A DNA stretch of 64,000 nt from Pedobacter sp. PACM 27299 (lineage in GTDB: Bacteria > Bacteroidota > Bacteroidia > Sphingobacteriales > Sphingobacteriaceae): assembly GCF_001412655.1 (NCBI RefSeq), contig NZ_CP012996.1, positions 5,394,001-5,458,000 of the forward strand, read 5' to 3'. Below are positions 18,904 through 29,300 of the stretch, one piece after another. Both the position numbers and the translations under genes were made by a program. Under the pieces are notes generated by a model, which saw nothing but the letters and a program-made list of their open reading frames with translations, ran no database searches and was not told where the DNA came from. The number at the start of each line of letters is the position of its first letter. Position 1 is the stretch's first letter.

Positions 18904-19722
18904 ATGATAGCACAATTAAAAAAGTTAGTAGAAGCCGCTTGGGAAGACAGAACTTTATTAGGATATAGTGAATATTGCGAAGCAATAGAAACGGTAATTA
19001 TGCAACTTGATAAAGGTGAATTGCGCGTTGCTGAACCAGTACTGAACTCCTGGGCTGTGAATGAATGGATCAAAAAAGCTGTAATCCTTTATTTTCCAAT
19101 CAGAGAAATGAAAGAAATTGAAGTTGGTCCTTTCGTATTTCATGATAAAATGAAATTGAAAACCAATTATAAGGAACTAGGTGTAAGAGTAGTACCTCAT
19201 GGTATTGCACGTTATGGTGCTTATTTAGCCAAAGGTGTGATCATGATGCCTTCTTATGTAAATATCGGTGCTTACGTTGACGAAGGTACAATGGTAGATA
19301 CATGGGCTACTGTAGGTTCATGTGCACAGATCGGCAAACACGTTCACTTAAGTGGTGGTGTGGGTATTGGCGGTGTATTAGAGCCAATTCAAGCTGCTCC
19401 GGTCATCATTGAAGACAATGTTTTTATTGGTTCAAGAGCGATCGTTGTGGAAGGTGTTCGTGTGGAAAGAGAAGCTGTTCTAGGTGCAAACGTAGTTTTA
19501 ACTGCCTCTACAAAAATTATTGATGTTACAGGCAACACGCCAGTGGAATATAAAGGTATCGTTCCTGCACGTTCAGTAGTAATTCCAGGTAGCTATGCGA
19601 AGAAATTCCCAGCTGGTGAATTCCAGGTTCCATGTGCATTGATCATTGGTCAGCGTAAAGAATCTACAGATAAAAAGACTTCTCTAAATGATGCATTGAG
19701 AGAAAATAATGTAGCAGTATAA
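18904..19722 (+). CDS. dapD: Tetrahydrodipicolinate N-succinyltransferase
   Basis: Lysine/diaminopimelate biosynthesis: transfers succinyl from succinyl-CoA to 2,3,4,5-tetrahydropyridine-2,6-dicarboxylate. It has 272 residues, the family's usual length. The left-handed beta-helix core shows hexapeptide repeats (VNIGAYVDEGTMVDTWATV, AQIGKHVHLSGGVGIGGVL, VFIGSRAIVVEGVRV). The N-terminal helical domain and the C-terminal KKTSLNDALRENN tail match DapD. A glycosyltransferase gene starts 2 nt after the stop, and the run of same-strand genes to 24491 may be one operon. Confidence 0.96.
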   Translation: MIAQLKKLVEAAWEDRTLLGYSEYCEAIETVIMQLDKGELRVAEPVLNSWAVNEWIKKAVILYFPIREMKEIEVGPFVFHDKMKLKTNYKELGVRVVPHGIARYGAYLAKGVIMMPSYVNIGAYVDEGTMVDTWATVGSCAQIGKHVHLSGGVGIGGVLEPIQAAPVIIEDNVFIGSRAIVVEGVRVEREAVLGANVVLTASTKIIDVTGNTPVEYKGIVPARSVVIPGSYAKKFPAGEFQVPCALIIGQRKESTDKKTSLNDALRENNVAV

Positions 19723-19724
19723 TA

Positions 19725-20852
19725 ATGAAGATTGGTTTTGACGGAAAGAGGGCAGCGAATAATTTAACAGGACTAGGGAACTACAGCAGGTCTTTGGTTA
19801 CCCACCTGGCAGAATTTTTCCCTCAAAACCAATACTTTGTTTATACACCCAAAGTAAAGGATCACACTCAGATCTCCCGGTTTTTGCAAATCAAGGGAGT
19901 TAAAACTGAGCTTCCTGATCGTCCGGGATGGTTCTGGAGAACTTCTGGAATTAAAAAGCAACTATTAAAAGATCAGATTGACCTGTTTCATGGTTTGAGC
20001 CATGAGATCCCATTGGGGATTCAGGATTCTGGAATTGCAAGTGTAGTGACGATACATGACCTAATTTTTCTCAGGTTCCCTCAATATTACGGCAGGATCG
20101 ATCGATTCATTTACCAGCTAAAATTCCGCTATGCCTGCAAACATGCAGACAAGATTATAGCCATCAGTGAATGTACAAAAAGAGACCTTGTCCATTTCTT
20201 CCACACCGACCCTGATAAAATTGAAGTTGTTTACCAAAGCTGCGATGACAGTTTCAAATCTATAACTGATCAAAAGAAAAAGCAGGAAGTCAGGGATAAG
20301 CACCAGTTACCAGAAAAATATGTTCTGAATGTAGGAACAATTGAAAGCCGGAAAAACCTGCTGACGCTGATCAAAGCGTTGCCAGAAATTCATCCGGATT
20401 ACCAACTCGTAGTGGTTGGAAAAAAAACAGCTTATAAAGACCTGGTCAACAAAGAAATTGTAGCATTGGGCTTAAAATCCAGGGTTACTTTTTTACAGAA
20501 CGTACCTTTCGAGGACTTACCCTCTATTTATCAAATGGCTAAGGCCTTTGTATATCCATCCTTATATGAAGGATTTGGTATTCCTATCATTGAAGCTTTG
20601 TATTCCGGCATTCCGGTCATTGCAGCAACCGGTTCCTGTTTAGAAGAAGCCGGAGGCGACAACAGCTTGTATGTTGCTCCTTATGACCATCAGGCGCTCT
20701 CCGATGCCATAAATAAAGTATTAAACAGCCCTGCTCTCGCCACAGTGATGACAGTAAAAGGGCTGGAGTATGTTAAAAAATTTGATACCCGGGTCCTCAC
20801 TGAGGAAATGATTAAAATTTATACCCAGGTACTTTCCAATCACCAGAAATAA
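19725..20852 (+). CDS. Glycosyltransferase family 4 (GT4/GT-B fold)
   Basis: GT-B glycosyltransferase of 375 residues. N-terminal fold: MKIGFDGKRAANNLTGLGNY with the glycine-rich acceptor loop. C-terminal donor-binding domain: VLNVGTIESRKNLLTLIKA and the EX7E motif in YPSLYEGFGIPIIEAL. It is cytoplasmic or peripherally membrane-bound. It probably transfers a sugar to a lipid-linked glycan or an LPS/exopolysaccharide precursor, but donor and acceptor are not readable. It sits 2 nt after dapD and 6 nt before tsaC; these look like unrelated housekeeping genes sharing a transcript. Confidence 0.88.
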   Translation: MKIGFDGKRAANNLTGLGNYSRSLVTHLAEFFPQNQYFVYTPKVKDHTQISRFLQIKGVKTELPDRPGWFWRTSGIKKQLLKDQIDLFHGLSHEIPLGIQDSGIASVVTIHDLIFLRFPQYYGRIDRFIYQLKFRYACKHADKIIAISECTKRDLVHFFHTDPDKIEVVYQSCDDSFKSITDQKKKQEVRDKHQLPEKYVLNVGTIESRKNLLTLIKALPEIHPDYQLVVVGKKTAYKDLVNKEIVALGLKSRVTFLQNVPFEDLPSIYQMAKAFVYPSLYEGFGIPIIEALYSGIPVIAATGSCLEEAGGDNSLYVAPYDHQALSDAINKVLNSPALATVMTVKGLEYVKKFDTRVLTEEMIKIYTQVLSNHQK

Positions 20853-20858
20853 CAGGTT

Positions 20859-21425
20859 ATGCTTAGAACAGAAATTGAAAAAACCCTTCAGGTATTAAAA
20901 GACGGAGGGGTGATTCTTTATCCTACAGACACAGTTTGGGGATTAGGATGTGATGCTACAAATGAAGCAGCAGTAGCCAGAATAAATGACATCAAACAAC
21001 GCAGCGCGGATAAAAGCTTTATCGTCTTGCTCGACAATGATGCTAAACTCCAAAGTTACGTAACTGAAATCCCTGAAGTCGCTTACGACTTAATCGAATA
21101 CGCAGAAAACCCATTGACGATTATTTTCTCAGGCGCAAAAAACCTCGCTAAAAATGTGATCAATGAAGATGGCAGCGTAGGGATTAGAATTGTAAAGCAT
21201 GACTTCTGTAAGGAGCTCATTCAACGCTTCCGTAAACCCATCACCTCTACTTCTGCCAATAAATCTGGTGAACCCGCCCCACTGATCTTTGATGAGATTT
21301 CAGAAGAAATTAAAGCGGCAGTAGATTACGTAGTTGATTGGGAACAAGCGTTACAGACCCCGAAAAAACCTTCTACCATCATGAAATTAGCTCCCGGAGG
21401 TCAATTTTCCTTTATTAGAAAGTAA
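20859..21425 (+). CDS. tsaC: L-threonylcarbamoyladenylate synthase (Sua5/YrdC)
   Basis: Forms threonylcarbamoyl-AMP from threonine, bicarbonate and ATP, the first step of t6A37 tRNA modification. It is 188 residues, a YrdC-only form without the Sua5 C-terminal domain. Motifs: [29 protein letters not shown] (KxR...K nucleotide and bicarbonate site), GSVGIRIV and [16 protein letters not shown]. Two other tRNA-processing genes, cca and miaA, are in the same run, so the group is enriched for tRNA maturation. Confidence 0.92.
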   Translation: MLRTEIEKTLQVLKDGGVILYPTDTVWGLGCDATNEAAVARINDIKQRSADKSFIVLLDNDAKLQSYVTEIPEVAYDLIEYAENPLTIIFSGAKNLAKNVINEDGSVGIRIVKHDFCKELIQRFRKPITSTSANKSGEPAPLIFDEISEEIKAAVDYVVDWEQALQTPKKPSTIMKLAPGGQFSFIRK

Positions 21426-21450
21426 GTTTTATTACTTTTGTAACTCATTA

Positions 21451-22857
21451 ATGGAAAAACATTTACAAAATCCAATATTTAAAGTCCTTGCCGATATTGC
21501 TCAAACACATCAGATTGAAGCATACGTAATAGGTGGGTATGTGCGCGATATTTTCTTAAAAAGACCCTCCAAAGACATCGATATTGTGGTGCTGGGGAAT
21601 GGAATTGAGTTCGCCGAATTAATAGGTAAACAGCTCAAAACCAAGGTAGCGGTATTTAAAAACTTTGGCACCGCCATGTTAAAAACCCGCGATCTGGAAA
21701 TAGAATTTGTTGGGGCCCGAAAAGAGTCCTACCGTGCAGATTCCCGAAAGCCTATCGTAGAAAATGGTACCATCAAAGACGACCAGCTGAGAAGAGATTT
21801 CACCATCAACGCCCTGGCCATCTCTCTGAATAAAGAAAATTATGCACAGCTTGTTGATCCATTCAACGGAATTAACGACCTGGAGCAAAAACTCATCAGA
21901 ACTCCTCTTGATCCTGAGCTTACTTTTTCAGATGATCCATTGAGGATGATGAGGGCTATTCGTTTTGCCACTCAATTAGAGTTCAGCATAGACGAAGGTG
22001 CCATCAATGCCATCAAAAAGCAGAAAGAAAGAATCAGTATCGTATCAAAAGAGCGCATTACTGATGAACTCAACAAGATTATTCTTTCTAAAATACCTTC
22101 CATAGGTTTCAAATACCTGTTTGATACTGGTCTTTTACACTTGGTATTTCCACAAATGGCCAATCTTTATGGAGTGGAGATCATCAATGGAAAAGGGCAT
22201 AAAGATAATTTTTATCATACCTTGCAGGTGCTCGATAATATTTGTGAAGCGACAGACGATCTTTGGCTTCGCTGGGCGGCTATTCTTCATGACATTGCTA
22301 AACCGGCAACCAAGCGTTTTGAAGAAGGACATGGCTGGACTTTTCATGGCCATGAAGACAAAGGTGCCAGAATGGTGCCTCAGATTTTTAATCAATTGAA
22401 GCTTCCATTAAATGAGAAGATGAAATTGGTCCAGAAATTGGTACAGCTTCACCTCAGACCTATTGTTCTTGCGCAGGAAGTGGTTACGGATTCGGCAGTC
22501 AGAAGGTTATTATTCGATGCCGGTGAAGATATAGAGAGTCTGATGATGCTTTGCAATGCCGATGTCACCACAAAAAACGAGTACAAAGTAAAGAAGTACC
22601 GAAATAACTTTGAGCTGGTTAAACAGAAGCTTAAAGACGTGGAAGAACGCGATAAGGTGAGAAACTGGCAGCCACCAATCACAGGTACCCATATTATGGA
22701 GATCTTTGGTTTAGGCGCAGGCAAAGAAGTAGGGCTGATCAAAAATGCCATCCGTGAAGCAATTCTGGAAGGTGAGATCAAAAACGACTATGACGAGGCG
22801 CTGCAGTTCATGCTGGAAAAGGCTAAAGAATTTGGCCTGCAGCCCGTAAAGCACTAA
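21451..22857 (+). CDS. cca: CCA tRNA nucleotidyltransferase / HD-domain protein
   Basis: Adds or repairs the 3'-CCA end of tRNAs. At 468 residues it has a class II nucleotidyltransferase head ([23 protein letters not shown] with the metal-binding DxD), the [11 protein letters not shown] motif, and a basic RNA-binding region ([15 protein letters not shown]). A C-terminal HD domain ([27 protein letters not shown]) may add phosphohydrolase activity. Poly(A) polymerase is an alternative name for such proteins. CCA addition fits: the tRNA genes in this window do not encode CCA. The gene follows tsaC by 25 nt. Confidence 0.92.
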   Translation: MEKHLQNPIFKVLADIAQTHQIEAYVIGGYVRDIFLKRPSKDIDIVVLGNGIEFAELIGKQLKTKVAVFKNFGTAMLKTRDLEIEFVGARKESYRADSRKPIVENGTIKDDQLRRDFTINALAISLNKENYAQLVDPFNGINDLEQKLIRTPLDPELTFSDDPLRMMRAIRFATQLEFSIDEGAINAIKKQKERISIVSKERITDELNKIILSKIPSIGFKYLFDTGLLHLVFPQMANLYGVEIINGKGHKDNFYHTLQVLDNICEATDDLWLRWAAILHDIAKPATKRFEEGHGWTFHGHEDKGARMVPQIFNQLKLPLNEKMKLVQKLVQLHLRPIVLAQEVVTDSAVRRLLFDAGEDIESLMMLCNADVTTKNEYKVKKYRNNFELVKQKLKDVEERDKVRNWQPPITGTHIMEIFGLGAGKEVGLIKNAIREAILEGEIKNDYDEALQFMLEKAKEFGLQPVKH

Positions 22858-22907
22858 TACAAAGTACAATAATATTTTATAATTTTATAGCTAGAAAAAA
22901 AGCTCAG

Positions 22908-23570
22908 ATGGCAATTTATAGATTTAGAATAAGTTTCGAGGATTTCGATGAGGTAGTTAGGGAAATCGATATCAAACCAAACCAGACATTTGAAGATTTA
23001 CATCGTGCGATACATCGCTCAACAGGATATTCTGCTGAAAAATCCTCTTCTTTTTATGTGAGTACCGATCATTGGATCAAAGGAGACGAAATTGCCTACC
23101 TGCCAAATCAACGTAAAGCAGATAGAGGGGTAACTTTAATGGAAAAAGCTAAACTGAGCAGCTTCATAGAAGATCCACATCAGAAATTCTATTATATCTA
23201 CAATTTCGATCGTCCGTTTGATTTTCATGTAGAACTGATCAAGATCATTCTGGAAACTGATCCGAACCTCGAGTACCCTGTATTGGTTAAAAGTGTTGGA
23301 GAAGCGCCTAAAATCATCGACAAAGACAACTTCAATGCCGTTGCAGTATCCTCAAATGAGGCATCTACTGAATTTGACTTCTTGAATGAGCTGGATTTTG
23401 TTCCTGGTGATACGGAAGAATTGGCAGCAATGGACGGAAGAGGTATCAATACGGAAGAAAAAACAATTGACGACGATGCCGATGAAGATTCAGCGGATGC
23501 TGATGAGTATGGCAGCGACGAAGACAACTACGAAGATGATGAGTACGGTGGTAAAGACGACGATTACTAG
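22908..23570 (+). CDS. pRiA4b ORF-3-like protein with acidic C-terminal tail
   Basis: Protein of 220 residues. The N-terminal about 150 residues resemble the plasmid pRiA4b ORF-3 family: YRFRISFEDFDEVVREIDI, QTFEDLHRAIHRSTGY, and a Trp-containing segment after SSSFYVS. The last 50 residues are almost entirely Asp/Glu with Tyr and Gly (DDDADEDSADADEYGSDEDN), probably disordered. No catalytic motif is visible and the family function is unknown. It lies between cca (50 nt) and miaA (9 nt), so it is likely co-expressed with these tRNA genes. There is no signal peptide, so it is cytoplasmic. Confidence 0.72.
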   Translation: MAIYRFRISFEDFDEVVREIDIKPNQTFEDLHRAIHRSTGYSAEKSSSFYVSTDHWIKGDEIAYLPNQRKADRGVTLMEKAKLSSFIEDPHQKFYYIYNFDRPFDFHVELIKIILETDPNLEYPVLVKSVGEAPKIIDKDNFNAVAVSSNEASTEFDFLNELDFVPGDTEELAAMDGRGINTEEKTIDDDADEDSADADEYGSDEDNYEDDEYGGKDDDY

Positions 23571-23579
23571 TATTCGATC

Positions 23580-24491
23580 ATGTTATTGAATAAAACCTTA
23601 ATTGTAATTGTTGGTCCTACCGGAATAGGAAAAACGGCACTGGCTATTGAACTGGCCAGACATTTTTCTACAGAGATCATTTCGGCAGATTCCCGTCAGT
23701 TCTTTAAGGAGATGGAAATTGGGACTGCAAAACCTTCCCCGGAAGAGTTAAATGCGGCCCCACATCATTTCATTAACTCACACAGTATACAAATGCTATT
23801 CAGCACTGGCGACTTTGAAATACAGGCGTTACAGCTGATGGAGGACCTTTTTAAGAAACAGGATCTGCTGATTATGGTTGGCGGATCCGGTTTATACATT
23901 GACGCCGTCTGCAATGGCCTCGATGACCTTCCGGATACAGATCTTAATATCCGTGAACAGTTAAAACAACAGCTGGAAGAGGAAGGGATAGAATCCATTA
24001 AACAGCAGTTAAAAATCTATGATCCTGAGTATTACGAAAAAGTAGACCAGGCAAATCCGCAAAGAATGGTCAGAGGATTGGAATTCTTCCTTTCTACTGG
24101 CGAGAAACTCTCCTCCTACCAAACCAACAGCAAAAAGCAAAGGCCTTTCAATATCATCAAAATAGGGCTTAATATGAACCGTGCAGCATTATATGAGCGC
24201 ATCAACCATAGAGTAGACCAAATGATGGATGCAGGCTTACTGGAGGAGGTAAAGGAGCTTCAGGAGTACAGAAAGTACAATGCCTTAAATACGGTGGGTT
24301 ATTCGGAACTATTCGATTATCTGGATGGTCACATTCCCCTGGAGACTGCCGTAGATAAGATCAAACAAAACACACGTCGCTTTGCGAAACGCCAGCTGAC
24401 CTGGTTTAGAAGGGATGACAACACTGCCTGGTTTGAACCCAATGCCAGCAAAGCCGTCATCCTTCATATCAATAATGTATTAAAATCTTAA
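23580..24491 (+). CDS. miaA: tRNA dimethylallyltransferase
   Basis: Transfers the dimethylallyl group to N6 of A37 in tRNAs that read codons beginning with U. It has 303 residues. The P-loop is VGPTGIGKTALAIELA; the DSRQFFKEMEIGTAKPSPEE segment and GGSGLYIDAVCNGLDDLP are MiaA signatures, as is NTVGYSELFDYLDG near the C-terminus. It lies 9 nt after the acidic-tail protein. Its stop codon shares TTAA with the convergent DUF3467 gene. Confidence 0.95.
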   Translation: MLLNKTLIVIVGPTGIGKTALAIELARHFSTEIISADSRQFFKEMEIGTAKPSPEELNAAPHHFINSHSIQMLFSTGDFEIQALQLMEDLFKKQDLLIMVGGSGLYIDAVCNGLDDLPDTDLNIREQLKQQLEEEGIESIKQQLKIYDPEYYEKVDQANPQRMVRGLEFFLSTGEKLSSYQTNSKKQRPFNIIKIGLNMNRAALYERINHRVDQMMDAGLLEEVKELQEYRKYNALNTVGYSELFDYLDGHIPLETAVDKIKQNTRRFAKRQLTWFRRDDNTAWFEPNASKAVILHINNVLKS

Positions 24492-24802
24492 GCCTGGGCT
24501 GTTGGTCCTCCAAAATTCATTGGAAATCCAGGAGGCTCATCTTGTGTTTTAATTTTGCCATAGGCAGTTTCATATTTTTCCAGATTATCTTGCATTGCCG
24601 CCATTAGCCTTTTAGCATGTTCCGGTGTCAGGATAATCCTTGATTTCACTCTTGCCTTAGGCACCCCAGGCATCACTCTGATAAAGTCCAGTACAAACTC
24701 CGTATTGGAATGTGTGATGATGGCCAGGTTCGAAAAAATCCCTTCTGCGATCTCTTCAGAAAGTTCAATACTTAATTGGTTGTCGTTTTGCTGTTCTTCC
24801 AT
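24488..24802 (-). CDS. DUF3467 domain protein
   Basis: Conserved protein of 104 residues. The core SIELSEEIAEGIFSNLAIITHSNTEFVLDF and VKSRIILTPEHAKRLMAAMQDNL are characteristic of DUF3467, common in Bacteroidota next to the RNA polymerase genes. The C-terminus is proline/glycine-rich. No signal peptide, helix or catalytic motif; function unknown. It is downstream of rpoC on the same strand, but the rpoC terminator intervenes, so it is probably transcribed separately. It overlaps miaA by 4 nt tail to tail. Confidence 0.82.
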   Translation of the reverse strand: MEEQQNDNQLSIELSEEIAEGIFSNLAIITHSNTEFVLDFIRVMPGVPKARVKSRIILTPEHAKRLMAAMQDNLEKYETAYGKIKTQDEPPGFPMNFGGPTAQA

Positions 24803-24874
24803 AGCACAAAACTATTACTTTAATCCATATAGAGGTAGTGGATAGTCAATTATTTTCCAAACCATCGCGCACAA

Positions 24875-24909
24875 AAAAGTCCCCCGACTTTATCAGAAGG
24901 GGGACTTTT
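24875..24909 (-). terminator. Terminator of the rpoBC operon
   Basis: Perfect 11-bp stem aaaagtccccc (24875-24885) with gggggactttt (24899-24909), 13-nt loop, immediately after rpoC on the minus strand. Confidence 0.85.
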
Positions 24910-24926
24910 CAAAAGATATTTAAATA

Positions 24927-27900
24927 TTAAGCATCTACTTCTTCTTGTTTCGAAGCTAATAATTTATCGTATTCTTCTTGAGAACCTACAATGATACGCT
25001 CATATCCACGTACACCTGTACCTGAAGGAATTAAGTGTCCAACAATTACGTTTTCTTTTAATCCAAGCATGTTATCACGTTTACCAGCAATTGCTGCCTC
25101 GTTTAACACTTTTGTAGTCTCCTGGAAGGATGCTGCAGAGATGAACGATTTCGTTCCTAATGAAGCACGTGTGATCCCCTGTAACATTGAACTCGCAGTT
25201 GCAGGTCTTGCATCACGAACTTCAATTTGTCTCAAATCTTTACGTTTCAATTGAGAATTTTCGTCTCTTAATTTACGTAGAGAAAGGATTTGTCCTGGTT
25301 TCACAGTGTTAGAATCACCAGCTTCTACAACAACTTTCTTGTCATAAATCTCGTCATTCTCAATCATGAAGTCCCAACGATCTGCAAGATTATTCTCTAA
25401 GAAAGTGGTATCTCCTGGATCTTCAATATGAACTTTTTGCATCATCTGGTGTACAATCACCTCAAAGTGTTTATCATTGATTTTCACACCTTGTAAACGG
25501 TAAACCTCTTGAATACCATTCACTAGATATTCTTGTACAGCAGCTGGACCTTTAATCGCTAAGATATCCGCTGGAGAGATAGAACCATCAGACAGAGGCA
25601 TACCTGCTTTCACAAAATCATTATCCTGAACAAGGATGTGTTTAGACAATGGAACAAGGTATTTTTTAACTTCGCCGTCTTTAGATTCAATCGTCATTTC
25701 GCGGTTACCACGTTTAACGCCACCTAAGGTTACCACACCATCAATCTCTGTTACTACAGCAGGGTTTGAAGGGTTACGTGCTTCGAAAAGCTCCGTTACA
25801 CGTGGTAAACCACCTGTGATATCTCTAGTTTTACCAGTTGCACGAGGAATCTTAACCAGGATCTGACCAGTTTTAACTGCGTCACCTTCATCGATAGCGA
25901 TGTGGGCTCCAACAGGGATGTTATATCCTCTGATCAATTCACCTTTTTTATCCACAACCCGTACAGAAGGGTTTTTAGTTTTATCACGTGTATCGATAAT
26001 TACTTTCTCACGGTGACCAGTTTGCTCGTCCGACTCTTCACGGAAGGTTACACCTTCAACGATCGCATCAAATTCGATTTTACCAGCGAACTCAGAGATA
26101 ATTACCGCGTTGTATGGATCCCATGAACAAATCTTATCACCCTTAGTGATTTTAGCCCCATCCTCAACATATAAGAATGAACCGTAAGGAATGTTATTGG
26201 TCATGATCACTTTGTTTGTACCAGGCTCCACAATTTTGAACTCTCCTGAACGACCTAAAACAATTTGTTTCACGCCTTCTTCAGTATCATTCTCTACTGT
26301 ACGAACATTTTCAAACTCAATGATACCATCAAATTTAGCATTGATTTGAGACTCTGCAGCGATGTTCGATGCAGTACCCCCAACGTGGAACGTACGAAGT
26401 GTTAACTGTGTACCCGGCTCACCAATGGACTGTGCAGCAATTACACCGACAGCTTCACCTTTTTGAACACGTTTACCAGTTGCTAAGTTACGACCGTAAC
26501 AAAGCGCACATACTCCGCGTTTATTTTCGCAGGTTAATACCGAACGAATTTCAACACCTTCTAATGGTGATTCTTCAATCGCTTTCGCAATATCTTCATC
26601 AATATCAAGGCCCGCACCTACTAATAATTCACCATTCAAAGGATTGAATACATCATGCAGAGAGATACGACCCAATAATCTGTCGTACAATGGCTCAACG
26701 ATGTCTTCATTATCTTTCAATGCAGTAGTGTACATACCTCTTAAAGTACCGCAATCTTCTGCATTAACGATCATATCCTGTGCTACATCATGTAAACGAC
26801 GTGTCAAGTAACCCGCATCCGCCGTTTTTAACGCCGTATCCGCAAGACCTTTACGCGCACCGTGAGTAGAGATAAAGTATTCTAATACCGATAAACCTTC
26901 CTTAAAGTTAGATAGAATCGGATTTTCAATAATCTCACCACCTGAACCTGATTTCTGAGGCTTAGCCATCAAACCACGCATACCGCATAGCTGACGAATC
27001 TGCTCTTTCGAACCACGGGCTCCAGAGTCCAACATCATATAAACTGAGTTGAAACCTTGGTTATCGCTCGATAACTGAGTCATCACGAATGATGTTAAAC
27101 GGTTATTGATACGAGTCCAAATATCAATAATTTGGTTGTAACGCTCGTTGTTGGTAATGAATCCCATGTTATAGTTATTCCTTACTTCTTCAACTTCAGC
27201 AGAAGCTTGTTCCAATAGCGCTTGTTTCTCAACAGGAATGTTTACATCTTGTAAATTAAATGATAAACCTCCTCTGAATGCCATTTGGAAACCTAATTCT
27301 TTGATATCATCTAGGAATCTTGCTGCGCGGGACATACCGGTAATTTTCACTACGTGACCAATGATATCTCTAAGAGATTTCTTAGTCAATAGTTCATTGA
27401 TGTAACCAACTTCTGCCGGAACCATTTGATTAAATAGTACACGACCTACAGTTGTTTCCAACAATTTATTAACGATTGTTCCATCTTCCAATTTCACATT
27501 TACCTTCACTTTGATAAACGCGTGAAGATCAATTCTCTTCTCATTGTAAGCAATGATTACTTCTTCAGGAGAATAGAATGAGAAATCTTGTCCGTTAACT
27601 ACACGTCCTTCGTCTGTTCTACGGCCTTTAGTGATATAGTAAAGACCCAAGACCATATCCTGTGAAGGTACAGTAATTGGAGTTCCGTTTGCAGGGTTTA
27701 GAATGTTGTGGGCAGCAAGCATTAATACTTGTGCTTCTAAGATTGCGGCGTGTCCTAATGGCAAGTGTACTGCCATCTGGTCACCGTCAAAATCCGCGTT
27801 AAATGCGGTACATACTAATGGGTGTAATTGGATTGCTTTACCTTCCACCAGTTTAGGTTGGAAAGACTGGATACCCAATCTGTGTAGTGTTGGTGCACGA

Positions 27901-29213
27901 TTCAGTAATACCGGGTGACCTTTTAAAACATTCTCCAGAATATCCCAAACTAACGGGTCTTTTCTGTCTACAATTTTCTTTGCAGATTTTACTGTTTTAA
28001 CGATACCTCTTTCTATCATCTTGCGAATGATAAACGGTTTGAATAGCTCAGCAGCCATATCTTTAGGTAAACCGCATTCATGTAATTTAAGGTTTGGACC
28101 TACAACAATTACAGAACGAGCAGAATAATCCACACGTTTACCTAATAAATTCTGACGGAAACGACCTTGTTTACCTTTCAGGATGTCTGAAAGAGATTTT
28201 AAAGCACGGTTACCTTCAGTCTTAACTGCATTTACTTTACGTGAGTTATCAAATAACGAATCAACCGCTTCCTGCAACATACGTTTTTCATTACGTAAAA
28301 TTACTTCTGGCGCTTTGATCTCGATTAAACGTTTCAAACGATTGTTACGGATAATCACACGACGGTATAGATCATTTAAATCTGAAGTCGCAAAACGACC
28401 ACCTTCCAACGGTACTAAAGGACGTAATTCCGGTGGAATAACAGGAACAATCTTGATGATCATCCACTCTGGATTATTCTCAATACGGGTTCTTGCACCA
28501 CGGAAAGCTTCCACTACCTGTAAACGTTTCAAAGCTTCGTTTTTACGTTGCTGAGAAGTCTCGTTTGCAGCCTGGTGGCGTAAGTTATAAGATAAAGTAT
28601 CTAAATCAATACGTTTCAATAAGTCTTCTAATGCTTCAGCACCCATTTTGGCGATGAATTTATTAGGGTCTTTATCGTCTAAATATTGGTTTTCTTTTGG
28701 CAACTTATCAAGAATATCAAGATATTCCTCTTCAGTTAAGAAATCCATATATTGAATACCTTCTTCTGCCATGAAACCAGCTTGAATTACTACATAACGC
28801 TCGTAGTAAATGATCAAATCTAATCTCTTTGTAGGCAATCCTAACAGGTATCCAATTTTATTTGGTAAAGAGCGGAAATACCAGATATGCGCTACAGGAA
28901 CCACCAAATTGATGTGTCCCATACGCTCTCTACGTACTTTCTTTTCTGTAACCTCAACACCACAACGGTCACATACAATACCCTTATAACGGATACGTTT
29001 GTATTTACCGCAATGACATTCGTAATCTTTAACCGGACCGAAAATACGCTCACAGAACAAACCATCACGCTCAGGTTTGTAAGTACGGTAATTGATCGTC
29101 TCAGGTTTTAACACCTCCCCACTAGAGCGCTCTAAAATAGCCTCCGGCGATGCCAAACTAATGGTGATCGAGGTGAAATTGCTTTTTAATTTATTATCCT
29201 TTTTGTAAGACAT
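24927..29213 (-). CDS. rpoC: RNA polymerase subunit beta'
   Basis: Largest catalytic subunit of RNA polymerase, 1428 residues. The N-terminal zinc finger has four cysteines in [20 protein letters not shown]. The active-site magnesium motif is [15 protein letters not shown]. The trigger-loop region includes [20 protein letters not shown], and the second zinc-binding cysteines lie in [14 protein letters not shown]. The length is close to that of other Bacteroidota RpoC. It follows rpoB after an 87-nt gap containing a hairpin, and ends before a strong terminator. Confidence 0.98.
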   Translation of the reverse strand: MSYKKDNKLKSNFTSITISLASPEAILERSSGEVLKPETINYRTYKPERDGLFCERIFGPVKDYECHCGKYKRIRYKGIVCDRCGVEVTEKKVRRERMGHINLVVPVAHIWYFRSLPNKIGYLLGLPTKRLDLIIYYERYVVIQAGFMAEEGIQYMDFLTEEEYLDILDKLPKENQYLDDKDPNKFIAKMGAEALEDLLKRIDLDTLSYNLRHQAANETSQQRKNEALKRLQVVEAFRGARTRIENNPEWMIIKIVPVIPPELRPLVPLEGGRFATSDLNDLYRRVIIRNNRLKRLIEIKAPEVILRNEKRMLQEAVDSLFDNSRKVNAVKTEGNRALKSLSDILKGKQGRFRQNLLGKRVDYSARSVIVVGPNLKLHECGLPKDMAAELFKPFIIRKMIERGIVKTVKSAKKIVDRKDPLVWDILENVLKGHPVLLNRAPTLHRLGIQSFQPKLVEGKAIQLHPLVCTAFNADFDGDQMAVHLPLGHAAILEAQVLMLAAHNILNPANGTPITVPSQDMVLGLYYITKGRRTDEGRVVNGQDFSFYSPEEVIIAYNEKRIDLHAFIKVKVNVKLEDGTIVNKLLETTVGRVLFNQMVPAEVGYINELLTKKSLRDIIGHVVKITGMSRAARFLDDIKELGFQMAFRGGLSFNLQDVNIPVEKQALLEQASAEVEEVRNNYNMGFITNNERYNQIIDIWTRINNRLTSFVMTQLSSDNQGFNSVYMMLDSGARGSKEQIRQLCGMRGLMAKPQKSGSGGEIIENPILSNFKEGLSVLEYFISTHGARKGLADTALKTADAGYLTRRLHDVAQDMIVNAEDCGTLRGMYTTALKDNEDIVEPLYDRLLGRISLHDVFNPLNGELLVGAGLDIDEDIAKAIEESPLEGVEIRSVLTCENKRGVCALCYGRNLATGKRVQKGEAVGVIAAQSIGEPGTQLTLRTFHVGGTASNIAAESQINAKFDGIIEFENVRTVENDTEEGVKQIVLGRSGEFKIVEPGTNKVIMTNNIPYGSFLYVEDGAKITKGDKICSWDPYNAVIISEFAGKIEFDAIVEGVTFREESDEQTGHREKVIIDTRDKTKNPSVRVVDKKGELIRGYNIPVGAHIAIDEGDAVKTGQILVKIPRATGKTRDITGGLPRVTELFEARNPSNPAVVTEIDGVVTLGGVKRGNREMTIESKDGEVKKYLVPLSKHILVQDNDFVKAGMPLSDGSISPADILAIKGPAAVQEYLVNGIQEVYRLQGVKINDKHFEVIVHQMMQKVHIEDPGDTTFLENNLADRWDFMIENDEIYDKKVVVEAGDSNTVKPGQILSLRKLRDENSQLKRKDLRQIEVRDARPATASSMLQGITRASLGTKSFISAASFQETTKVLNEAAIAGKRDNMLGLKENVIVGHLIPSGTGVRGYERIIVGSQEEYDKLLASKQEEVDA

Positions 29214-29248
29214 AGCTCTTTTGTTTGAATTTGAAAATTTAAAAAGCC

Positions 29249-29281
29249 GGAACGGTCACCAGCTTAACTGTGATCCGTTCC
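29249..29281 (-). promoter_or_regulatory. Hairpin between rpoB and rpoC
   Basis: GGAACGG-TCAC (29249-29259) pairs with GTGA-TCCGTTCC (29270-29281) with a single bulged base. No T run follows, so it is more likely an mRNA processing or translation-modulating structure than a terminator. Confidence 0.45.
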
Positions 29282-29300
29282 AGCATTAAAAAATTCAACA

